A stretch of 13,434 bases of DNA from an uncultured Prevotella sp. (GTDB taxonomy: Bacteria > Bacteroidota > Bacteroidia > Bacteroidales > Bacteroidaceae), in assembly GCA_900552675.1 (NCBI GenBank), contig USAI01000065.1, positions 1 to 13,434 of the forward strand. Reading direction: 5' to 3'. The position numbers were made by a program, and so were the translations under genes. The notes under the pieces were generated by a model. The model was not told where the DNA came from and made no database searches. It saw nothing but the letters and a program-made list of their open reading frames with translations. Below are positions 7,503 through 13,108 of this stretch, in pieces (position 1 is the first letter of the stretch; each line of letters begins with the position of its first letter).

Positions 7503-8306
7503 TCAGCAGCCTTTCACAGCATCGATAAACAGCTTTAGGGCTTGGCCTGGCTGAGGGGTGGCCATAAACCGTTCGCCCATGAGAAAGCCATTGAAGCCTG
7601 CCAGCTGCAACGCCTTTACTGTTTCGGGCTGTGAGATGCCGCTTTCGCTCACCTTGCAACTGTTTGTTGGTAGCCTGCTTGCCAGCCGAAACGAGTTTTG
7701 CACATCGGTAACAAAGGTGCCCAGGTTGCGGTTATTGATGCCGCACATATCGGGTTCCAGCTCGGCATACTGGGTTTCGTGCTCGCTGTGCATCTCAAGT
7801 AGCACCTCCAGTTGTAGCTCGTGGGCTATGTGTAGCAGTGTTTTACACTGTGCCCTTTTTAGGTCGGCGGCAATGAGCAATACGGCCGACGCTCCACACA
7901 GCCGTGCCTGAAATAGCTGATACTCGTCTATCACAAAGTTTTTATATAGCATGGGTATCTTTACGCCTGCCTCTCTTGCCTGACGTACAAACTTGTCTTT
8001 GCCTCCAAAATACATTTCATCAGTGAGGATGCTGAGGGCTGCGGCGCCGTTTTGCTGATAGGCCAGTGGTATATCGGTGGCTTGTGCTGCCTGGTTTATC
8101 CAGCCCTTTGATGGCGACTTGCGTTTAAACTCGGCAATGATGCCTATGGGGGCTTTCATTAGTGCCTGACGCATTGAGGGCACATGGGGGTGCTGTTCAA
8201 TGTGGCGTTCTACCAACTGGTGAATATCGCGCTCAGGCAGCGCCTCTTTAAACAGCGCTACCTCAATGCGTTTGTGTGCCACTATTTCTTCAAGTATATC
8301 TGCCAT
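7503..8306 (-). CDS. trpC: Indole-3-glycerol-phosphate synthase
   Basis: This TIM-barrel enzyme closes the indole ring with loss of CO2, producing indole-3-glycerol phosphate for TrpA. It has 267 residues, the usual single-domain size, so there is no TrpF fusion. Motifs in order are IIAEFKRKSPSKGWI (with the conserved catalytic-site Lys), LSILTDEMYFGG, PMLYKNFVIDEYQ, GASAVLLIA, VLLEMHSE, CGINNRNLGTF, SESGIS and GFLMGERFM. It follows trpD by 36 bp, consistent with one transcript. Confidence 0.97.
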   Translation of the reverse strand: MADILEEIVAHKRIEVALFKEALPERDIHQLVERHIEQHPHVPSMRQALMKAPIGIIAEFKRKSPSKGWINQAAQATDIPLAYQQNGAAALSILTDEMYFGGKDKFVRQAREAGVKIPMLYKNFVIDEYQLFQARLCGASAVLLIAADLKRAQCKTLLHIAHELQLEVLLEMHSEHETQYAELEPDMCGINNRNLGTFVTDVQNSFRLASRLPTNSCKVSESGISQPETVKALQLAGFNGFLMGERFMATPQPGQALKLFIDAVKGC

Positions 8307-8342
8307 AACACGTTGTGTGGTTTTTGGTGTGTGATGATGATT

Positions 8343-9350
8343 TTATGAATTGAGTTCGGCAAACTTTAAGAATGTTTTCCATGCCTTGCCGCTTTCTATC
8401 GACTGGCGTGCAATGTCGATACACTCTTCTATTGTTTTTTTGCCTTGCTCGTATACCTGTATGCCGAAGGCAGCGTTGGCCAGCACAATGTCTTTTTGTG
8501 CGGGCAGCGCCTTGTTTTGCAGCACGTTATCAAATATTTGTGCTGCCTCGTCTTCAGTAGCGCCTGCCACCAGCTCTTCAGGTTGGGCTGTGCGTAGGCC
8601 CAGGTCAGAGGGTTTGAAGATGCGTTCATAGGTATTGGTAGTAACCTTAAAGTCGCCCGTAAGCGATATTTCGTCGTAGCCATCAATGCTGTTCACAATG
8701 CCATAGTCGATGCCTATCTTCTGATACACGTTATTATACAGCCGCATCTGGTCAAGTGTGGCCACGCCCAGCAGTTGGCATTTAGGTTGCGAGGGGTTGA
8801 CGATGGGGCCTAACAGGTTGAAACAGGTAGGAAACTGTAGTGCTTTGCGTATGGGGCCTACAAACTTCATGGCACGGGCAAACAGCTGAGCGTGCAGATA
8901 CACAATGCCACACTCGTTAAGCGAGCGGTTTAGCTTGTCAATATCGCTGGTAAATTTTATGCCGTGGTGCTCGATAACGTTTGAGGCGCCGCTCTTTGAG
9001 GTTGAAGCATAATTGCCATGTTTGGCCACTTTATAGCCCGCACCAGCAATGACAAAGCACGAGGTGGTTGATATGTTGAAGGTGTTTTTACGGTCGCCAC
9101 CAGTGCCCACCACGTCGATGTATCGGTCGCAGTTGAGCAAGGCTGGCACGCCGCTCTCCAGTATGCCATCTCGAAAGCCCAGCAGTTCGTCGACGGTGAT
9201 GCCGCGCATTTGCAGCGCTGTAAGCAGTGCTGTTATTTGTTCGTTAGGAAACTGACTGCGTGTGATGCCTAACAAGATGTTTTTTGTTTCTTCACGAGAA
9301 AGCTCTTCGTGGTTGAGCATTCGGTTTAATATGTCTTTCATTGTGCTCAT
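8343..9350 (-). CDS. trpD: Anthranilate phosphoribosyltransferase
   Basis: This enzyme transfers phosphoribose from PRPP to anthranilate. I place the start at the ATG at 9350 (MSTMKDIL), giving 335 residues; the ATG at 9341 (MKDILNRM) is equally possible. The frame stays open to 9497, but those 49 extra codons run through the attenuator hairpin and T-tract, and known TrpD proteins begin near MKDIL, so the longer ORF is rejected. The PRPP/phosphate motif GTGGD is at residues 82-86. KHGNYASTSKSGASNVIEHHGI, MKFVGPIRKALQFPT and FNLLGPIVNP follow. The protein is not fused to TrpG. It is the first structural gene after the trp leader and attenuator. Confidence 0.96.
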   Translation of the reverse strand: MSTMKDILNRMLNHEELSREETKNILLGITRSQFPNEQITALLTALQMRGITVDELLGFRDGILESGVPALLNCDRYIDVVGTGGDRKNTFNISTTSCFVIAGAGYKVAKHGNYASTSKSGASNVIEHHGIKFTSDIDKLNRSLNECGIVYLHAQLFARAMKFVGPIRKALQFPTCFNLLGPIVNPSQPKCQLLGVATLDQMRLYNNVYQKIGIDYGIVNSIDGYDEISLTGDFKVTTNTYERIFKPSDLGLRTAQPEELVAGATEDEAAQIFDNVLQNKALPAQKDIVLANAAFGIQVYEQGKKTIEECIDIARQSIESGKAWKTFLKFAELNS

Positions 9351-9420
9351 ATCAGTGGTGTTTTTAATGTTTGTGTTATTTTGTTCTGTTGTTGTTAAAG
9401 AGGAGAAGGGGTGGAGAGAG

Positions 9421-9462
9421 AAAAAATAAAAAATGAGGCCTGTCGTAAGAACGGCAGGCCTC
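9421..9462 (-). terminator. Leader terminator (attenuator) of the trp operon
   Basis: On the minus strand GAGGCCTGCCG, loop TTCTTA, then CGACAGGCCTC form an 11-position stem with one C-A mismatch (9435-9462). A run ATTTTTTATTTTTT follows. This is a textbook rho-independent terminator about 70 bases upstream of trpD and 48 bases after the leader-peptide stop. Its place between promoter and first gene makes sense only as a conditional terminator. Competing pairings with the leader ORF are described under the attenuator finding. Confidence 0.93.
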
Positions 9463-9510
9463 AAGTGTATCTCTTTCTTTGATAATGTGACGCACACAGG
9501 GTAAGCTTAC

Positions 9511-9570
9511 TCACGACTTTTTTATCTTGAGTAGGCGCCACCACCACATGTTGTTTGTCATATTGTTCAT
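9511..9570 (-). CDS. trpL: trp operon leader peptide with three consecutive Trp codons
   Basis: This 19-residue ORF reads MNNMTNNMWWWRLLKIKKS and stops at TGA. It starts about 25-30 bases after the predicted transcription start and has an A-rich stretch (AAGAAGAAAT) directly upstream of the ATG, like other Bacteroidetes starts. Three Trp codons in a row (9538-9546) would stall a ribosome when charged tRNA-Trp is scarce. With the terminator at 9421-9462 this matches ribosome-mediated attenuation as known from enteric trpL. Later in-frame ATGs at 9561 and 9549 are alternative starts and leave the Trp run intact. The function is cis-regulatory; the peptide itself is probably not needed. The mechanism is inferred from arrangement and sequence. 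Confidence 0.9.
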   Translation of the reverse strand: MNNMTNNMWWWRLLKIKKS

Positions 9571-9599
9571 ATTTCTTCTTTATTTTAATCTTTCATCGG

Positions 9600-9630
9600 C
9601 AAAATTACATATTTTCTTTCAATATGCAAA
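9600..9630 (-). promoter_or_regulatory. trp operon promoter (Bacteroidetes -33/-7 type)
   Basis: On the minus strand TTTG (9630-9627), a 19-bp spacer and TAATTTTG (9607-9600) match the Bacteroidetes primary sigma consensus TTTG-N19-TANNTTTG exactly. Transcription would start near 9593-9595. That places the leader-peptide ATG about 25 bases in and trpD about 245 bases in. Confidence 0.8.
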
Positions 9631-9781
9631 CTTTTTTGCGATTATTTTTTCATTTTCTTCTTCTCTACATGCTTTCACCTTACTATATAGAAACGCACAT
9701 GTGTGGGTGCGCTCCCTCCTGGTCCCGCGCGCCCCCATGTACTATGATTAGCCAGACCGTTCAATAATCTCCCCAATCTTT

Positions 9782-9815
9782 TGCATAAATATTCATTTCA
9801 TTGCATAAATATACA
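9782..9815. promoter_or_regulatory. Tandem pair of ARG-box-like operators
   Basis: TGCATAAATATTCA (9782-9795) and TGCATAAATATACA (9802-9815) both fit the core TGNATWWWWATNCA of the ArgR operator. Their centres are 20 bp apart, the tandem spacing known for ArgR hexamer sites. They lie more than 150 bp upstream of the trp -33 element, and no arginine gene is in the window. Binding is inferred; AT-rich direct repeats could match by chance. Confidence 0.5.
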
Positions 9816-9854
9816 GAATGGAAGTGTTTCCTGATATGCATGAAATCACAGTCT

Positions 9855-9942
9855 GAAAGCATGGGTTTCACGTTGTAAAACCAAGGGTTTTAGGGTGCGA
9901 AACCAAGGGTTTCAGGACGTGAAACCAAGGGTTTTGCAAACG
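9855..9942. repeat. Four-copy 22-bp tandem array of small palindromes (GAAACC-AAG-GGTTTC)
   Basis: Units begin at 9855, 9877, 9899 and 9921 with an exact 22-bp period. Each has a short palindrome: GAAAGC-ATG-GGTTTC, then AAAACC-AAG-GGTTTT, GAAACC-AAG-GGTTTC and GAAACC-AAG-GGTTTT. The second unit changes both sides of a pair (A-T for G-C), so symmetry is preserved. The rest of each unit is less conserved. The 22-bp period is about two helical turns, which would suit a row of DNA-binding sites. There is no cas gene and no spacer-repeat structure. Confidence 0.8.
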
Positions 9943-9963
9943 AGAGGTATTAACTTTGAAAAG

Positions 9964-9992
9964 TGTAAGCAATGCTCTTGTTTTTGCTTACA
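9964..9992. repeat. Inverted repeat TGTAAGCAA / TTGCTTACA
   Basis: Perfect 9-bp arms (9964-9972 and 9984-9992) flank an 11-base centre. No T-run follows closely on either strand, so it is not a standard terminator. A -7-like TAACTTTG lies just upstream on the plus strand (9951-9958), but no properly spaced TTTG accompanies it. Confidence 0.6.
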
Positions 9993-10044
9993 GATTATTA
10001 CTATTTTTACTTTTGTTAAGTTAAAATTAGCTGTTTTCCTGTTT

Positions 10045-10058
10045 TGCATATTTATGCA
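10045..10058. promoter_or_regulatory. Third ARG-box-like near-palindrome
   Basis: TGCATATTTATGCA fits TGNATWWWWATNCA and is almost perfectly palindromic. On the plus strand it lies about 30 bp after a possible promoter (TTTG at 9983-9986, 21-bp spacer, TACTTTTG at 10008-10015). No plus-strand gene follows. Confidence 0.4.
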
Positions 10059-10102
10059 GTTTTTGGGGGTGCGAGGATGTCAAGACAATATCTTATAAAC
10101 TA

Positions 10103-10253
10103 CAACATTGAACAACAAAGGAACAACATAGAACAACAAATCGACTATATTTAACAACAAAGGAACTATATAGAACAACAAATAAATAACTTAAACAACG
10201 TTGTTTCCTTTACAGATTGTATTAGGAATGTTGTTCCTCTGTTGTTTATGTTG
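10103..10253. repeat. AACAAC-rich long inverted repeat with internal direct repeat
   Basis: The left arm 10103-10129 and right arm 10228-10253 are reverse complements with about three differences. Each contains GGAACAACAT or its complement. Inside, a 31-bp unit at 10111-10141 recurs at 10153-10183 with two mismatches (42-bp spacing), and a perfect 14-bp palindrome AAACAACGTTGTTT sits at 10193-10206. The right arm runs directly into the dispersed repeat at 10253. Confidence 0.75.
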
Positions 10254-10443
10254 CTGGTTGTTGGAGGACGGGGTACGGAGGCCACCATCCTACTAATTCA
10301 TAATTTATAATTCATAATTCATAATGGGCTGCGCATAATTTATAATGCGAGAGCGGCGAGGCAAACTATAGTAGAACAGGGTCTCCGTGCCCTGTTCTCC
10401 AGCACCCAAACTATTAAGCCCTACTTTGTTGGAGGCTGGTTGC
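10253..10443. repeat. Dispersed repeat, copy A (about 190 bp)
   Basis: It is nearly identical to 13210-13379 apart from a 21-bp insertion after the TTCATAATTCATAAT stretch and a handful of substitutions. The ends form an imperfect inverted repeat: GCTGGAGGACGGGGCACGGA-type sequence at the left and TCCGTGCCCTGTTCTCCAGC at the right, around an AT-rich TTCATAA direct-repeat core. The left-end unit starts again at 10437 and runs to 10475, just before the Sel1 gene stop. There is no ORF of note, and it resembles a REP or MITE-like intergenic element. Confidence 0.88.
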
Positions 10444-10476
10444 TGGAGGACGGGGCGCGGAGGCCACCGTCCTACT

Positions 10477-12048
10477 TTATTCAAACGTGATATTTTTTAG
10501 CAGCTGGGTGTAGGGCTGAGTGTCTCGACCGCGTTTGGCTATTTCGTTGGCCATGGATGGGTCTTTCTTCAGGCCTCCCAACCCTTGCTGATAGCATGCG
10601 GCCAGATTGTTTGCGGCCTCTTTTGTGAGGTAACCGTTCAGCAAGGCTTCGTTATAGAGGGCAATGGCCTTTGTTATGTTTTTGTTTACAATTTTGCCTT
10701 TAAAGTAAAGGTTTCCCAGCTCGCACAGGGCGGGCGCAAAGTGGCTGTTGGCGGCCTTTTCGTAGTATTCAATCACCTTGTTCTTATCGGTTGTTACCAC
10801 GTTGTCGCCGTTGTAGTGTAGCTTGGCCAGCAGATAGAGGGCGTATGGGTCGGCAGCCTGTGCGGCTTTTTCATAACATTCGAGCATCTTTTTGGGGCTG
10901 GCCTTTTTCCATGTGCTGTCGGCATAGCACAGGCCCAGCAAGGTGGTGGCGGCGGCTATGTCTTGCTTTTCAAGCTGGGTAAGCTCTTTTATAATGTCGG
11001 CATAGGGTGGTGGCGTTGAGGTTTGAAACAATGCCATGGCGTGGGTGAAGCGGGCAAAGGGTGTGTTTTTCCATCCGTTTTTTATCTCAACATTTGGTTC
11101 GTTCAGTTGTTTCTGAAAGTTGGGCAACATTCCTTTTTCAGCTGCGCTGCCAAACCATTGTAGGGCTATGAGGTAGTTGGGCTTTACGCTCAGTCCGTTT
11201 TTATACATAATGCCTATGTTCCACATGGCTGCCGTGTTGCCTTTTGCTGCAGCTTGTTTGTATAGCAGCATGGCTCGGGCATAGTCTTGCGGCACGCCAT
11301 CGGCTTTATATAGCAGGTCGGCCAGAAGCATCATGGCGTTCAAAATGTGGTGCTTTGCGGCTTTTTCAAGATAGGTGGCGGCTGTGGTTTTGTCAACAAC
11401 AGTGCCTTTTCCGTTGCACAGATATTCGCCATATTTATAGGCTGCCAGGGCGTTGCCTTTGTCGGCCGACTGTTTAAAGTAGGGCAGCGCCTCGGCATAC
11501 ATTTTGTCTTGGTCGTAGATGGCTGCCACCTTTATAAGGGCTTCGGTTGATCCGCTTTCGGCTGCCATTTTATAGTATTTCAGGGCTTGTTGAGTGTCTT
11601 TTTTTACGGTGGTGCCGCAGCCGTGATAGTAGAGGTCGGCCAAGAGGTTGATGTCGAAGGCCGACTTGTTCTTGTCCACGTTTTCTTCGCGCTGCTTAAC
11701 CAGCTGGGCGTTGCCCGCCTTTACCGACTCTTTGTATAGTTTTACGGCCATGAGCGAGTCTTGCGCAATGCCGCGTCCTTTTTGATAGCACAGGCCCATA
11801 TTGGCAATGGCTTTTACGTGCTTTTGCTTTGCTGCCATGCTGAACCATTTTAGCGCTACCTTGTAGTTTTGTTTCACTTTTTTGCCCAGGTAGAAGTAGG
11901 TGCCCAGCGTGTTTTGGGCTTCGCTGTTGCCTTGTTTGGCCTTGGCTAGGAGGGTGTGCACCTCAATCGAGTCTTTTTTCTGTGCTGTGGCGTTGCCAGT
12001 GGCTATGAAGGCGGTGGCAATGGCCAGCAGTAGGTGTATGTGTTTCAT
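10477..12048 (-). CDS. Secreted Sel1-like repeat (SLR/TPR family) protein
   Basis: This is a 523-residue protein with an N-terminal signal peptide (MKHIHLLLAIATAFIATG, likely cut after NATA before QKKD), so it should be exported to the periplasm or beyond. The rest is a chain of about ten Sel1-like repeats. Each has the alpha-helical hairpin pattern A-x2-x-L-G-x2-Y-x2-G-x-G-x8-A-x2-W/Y-Y/F-x2-A-A-x2-G. Clear examples are YFYLGKKVKQNYKVALKWF, CYQKGRGIAQDSLMAVKLY, YYHGCGTTVKKDTQQALKYY and LYFKGKIVNKNITKAIALY. A less regular segment sits around residues 310-360. Such proteins act as protein-protein scaffolds; no catalytic motif is seen. The gene lies 77 bp after the acidic protein gene on the same strand and probably shares its transcript. 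Its stop abuts a dispersed-repeat unit. Confidence 0.88.
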   Translation of the reverse strand: MKHIHLLLAIATAFIATGNATAQKKDSIEVHTLLAKAKQGNSEAQNTLGTYFYLGKKVKQNYKVALKWFSMAAKQKHVKAIANMGLCYQKGRGIAQDSLMAVKLYKESVKAGNAQLVKQREENVDKNKSAFDINLLADLYYHGCGTTVKKDTQQALKYYKMAAESGSTEALIKVAAIYDQDKMYAEALPYFKQSADKGNALAAYKYGEYLCNGKGTVVDKTTAATYLEKAAKHHILNAMMLLADLLYKADGVPQDYARAMLLYKQAAAKGNTAAMWNIGIMYKNGLSVKPNYLIALQWFGSAAEKGMLPNFQKQLNEPNVEIKNGWKNTPFARFTHAMALFQTSTPPPYADIIKELTQLEKQDIAAATTLLGLCYADSTWKKASPKKMLECYEKAAQAADPYALYLLAKLHYNGDNVVTTDKNKVIEYYEKAANSHFAPALCELGNLYFKGKIVNKNITKAIALYNEALLNGYLTKEAANNLAACYQQGLGGLKKDPSMANEIAKRGRDTQPYTQLLKNITFE

Positions 12049-12105
12049 TGTTGCTTATGTTCTTATTATTTAAAGTTTCGCATGCCTTTGATATGCTGTT
12101 AGTTT

Positions 12106-12131
12106 TTGCTTAGGCAAGCGGCTTGTCAACT
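12106..12131. repeat. Repeat core TTGCTTAGGCAAGCGGC plus one octamer unit at a stop codon
   Basis: The 17-bp core (12106-12122) is identical to 6595-6611 in the trpF-trpA spacer. It is directly followed by TTGTCAACTGA, one unit of the period-8 repeat, and the TCA in that unit is the TGA stop of the acidic protein gene on the minus strand. Confidence 0.75.
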
Positions 12132-12884
12132 GATAAAGGCATCGTCAGATGGCGATAGGTAGAGGTCGGCATCGGCGGGGTCGTTGGTGCCCATCAAATC
12201 GTCGGCGGGATCGGGGGCGCACGCCAGGTCGTCGGTGTGAGTGTTGTCGCCATTGTTTATGTCAACCATGTAAACGGGCTCGGCGCTATCGTCGGCGATG
12301 GGTGTGGCCTGAATGGTTTCGCCATCAACGGTTTCAACGGTGTCGGTAGCGGCCAGGTCAATGTGTTCGGCCTCAAGGTCGTTGGGGGTTGCTAAGATGG
12401 CATCATCGTCGGTGAGGTCTTGGGCTACCAGCGAGGGGTCGATGTCGGGCGTTTCTTCAACGTTAATCACTTCTACATGGTCGGTAGAGGCCTCGGTGGT
12501 GCTTTGTGCTACGTCTTGGGTAGAGGCCTCGGTGGTGTTTTGTGCTACGTCTTGGGTAGCTGTCTCGGCCTGTGCCTCCTGATGCTGGGGGGCTTGATAA
12601 TGGTTTGCACCTTGATGATGGTGGGGCGCTTGGTGGGGCGCTGCGCTTTGAGTATGCGCGTTGCTGGTGTGCCCAGCAGTATCTTGGGTTGATGGGTCGT
12701 GGGCTTGCTGGGTAGCTGTTTGTTCTTCGGTGGTGGGTTTTACGTCTTCAGCTTCTTCATCTTCTCTTAACACATCGGCAGCGGCTACTGCTCCTGCGCC
12801 CGCCATTGCTGCGCCCGCCATTGCTGCGGCTTTCTTCCAGTTCTCTTTCAAGCTCTTGTTTTTGTTGGTGGTAGGTGTCTCCAT
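12126..12884 (-). CDS. Acidic, repetitive hypothetical protein with Ala/Gly-rich hydrophobic segment
   Basis: I do not recognise the family of this 252-residue protein. The N-terminus is basic (NKNKSLKENWKK), followed by an Ala/Gly/Met segment of about 21 residues (AAAMAGAAMAGAGAVAAADV, about 18-38) that could be a single membrane span or a flexible amphipathic helix. The remainder is strongly acidic, rich in Thr, Gln, Ala, His and Asp, and probably disordered. A 12-residue repeat (ASTQDVAQ-S/N-TTE type) is encoded by 36-bp units at 12485-12520 and 12521-12556. If the Ala segment is a membrane anchor, the positive-inside rule would put the acidic tail outside. Codon pattern and a good promoter support a real gene. 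It probably forms an operon with the downstream Sel1-repeat gene. Confidence 0.75.
   Translation of the reverse strand: METPTTNKNKSLKENWKKAAAMAGAAMAGAGAVAAADVLREDEEAEDVKPTTEEQTATQQAHDPSTQDTAGHTSNAHTQSAAPHQAPHHHQGANHYQAPQHQEAQAETATQDVAQNTTEASTQDVAQSTTEASTDHVEVINVEETPDIDPSLVAQDLTDDDAILATPNDLEAEHIDLAATDTVETVDGETIQATPIADDSAEPVYMVDINNGDNTHTDDLACAPDPADDLMGTNDPADADLYLSPSDDAFIS
12485..12556. repeat. 36-bp in-frame tandem duplication inside the acidic protein gene
   Basis: Two adjacent 36-bp units differ at only about one base, followed by a degenerate third start. They encode a 12-residue Ser/Thr/Gln-rich repeat. The high identity suggests recent slippage expansion. Confidence 0.85.
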
Positions 12885-12940
12885 AATTGTTGTTTTTTAT
12901 CGGTTTATACGATTGTTATGTTTTTATTCTTTTCAGCAAA

Positions 12941-13004
12941 ATATTGTTAACACTGATGCAAGAATTAGCTAACTTTTCTGCAAGATATTGTTAACTCTGA
13001 TGCA
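12941..13004. promoter_or_regulatory. 20-bp direct repeat in the 5' region of the acidic protein gene
   Basis: ATATTGTTAACACTGATGCA (12941-12960) recurs at 12985-13004 with one mismatch, 44 bp apart. Each contains the palindrome GTTAAC. The second copy touches the predicted -7 box, and both fall in or near the start of the predicted transcript, so they may be operator sites. The binding protein is unknown. Confidence 0.5.
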
Positions 13005-13033
13005 AAGATATAATTTATTTACGTTACGAACAA
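13003..13033 (-). promoter_or_regulatory. Promoter of the acidic protein / Sel1 gene pair
   Basis: On the minus strand TTG (13033-13031), a 20-bp spacer and TATCTTTG (13010-13003) fit the Bacteroidetes TTTG / TANNTTTG pattern, with a partial -33. It would give an untranslated leader of roughly 110 bases before the ATG at 12884. Confidence 0.55.
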
Positions 13034-13108
13034 GGGTTTTTCGTCATGTTATTTCTACCGTTGGGGTTATTTTACAAAACTATGGGTTTATTGGATGAAG
13101 TGAATTAC

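Larger units (their letters stand above)
9640..10476. other. Gene-poor, repeat-rich spacer between the trp promoter and the Sel1 gene
   Basis: About 840 bp without a credible gene. Short open frames on the plus strand have no recognisable domain and cross repeats. In order it holds a GC-rich patch (9701-9738), two ARG-box-like sites (9782-9815), a four-unit 22-bp array (9855-9942), a 9-bp-stem inverted repeat (9964-9992), a third ARG-box-like palindrome (10045-10058), an AACAAC-rich inverted repeat (10103-10253) and a dispersed repeat (10253-10475). Both flanking transcripts are on the minus strand. Confidence 0.7.

Noticed and set aside
9351..9497. N-terminal extension of trpD starting with an ATG at 9497 (384 residues in total)
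   Set aside because: The extra codons run through the attenuator hairpin and its T-tract, TrpD family proteins begin near MKDIL, and the leader-peptide arrangement explains this DNA better.
9527..9751. Plus-strand ORF of 74 codons opposite the trp leader
   Set aside because: It is antisense to the trp promoter and leader, with Phe/Leu/Ser content expected from T-rich DNA.
9855..9942. CRISPR array
   Set aside because: The period is only 22 bp with no room for spacers, and no cas gene is present.
9855..9942. Plasmid-type iteron origin
   Set aside because: The period fits, but there is no rep gene and no other plasmid feature; the surrounding genes are chromosomal housekeeping genes.
9895..10098. 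Plus-strand ORF of 67 codons
   Set aside because: It crosses the 22-bp array, an inverted repeat and an ARG-box-like site, has no recognisable domain and looks like chance in AT-rich DNA.
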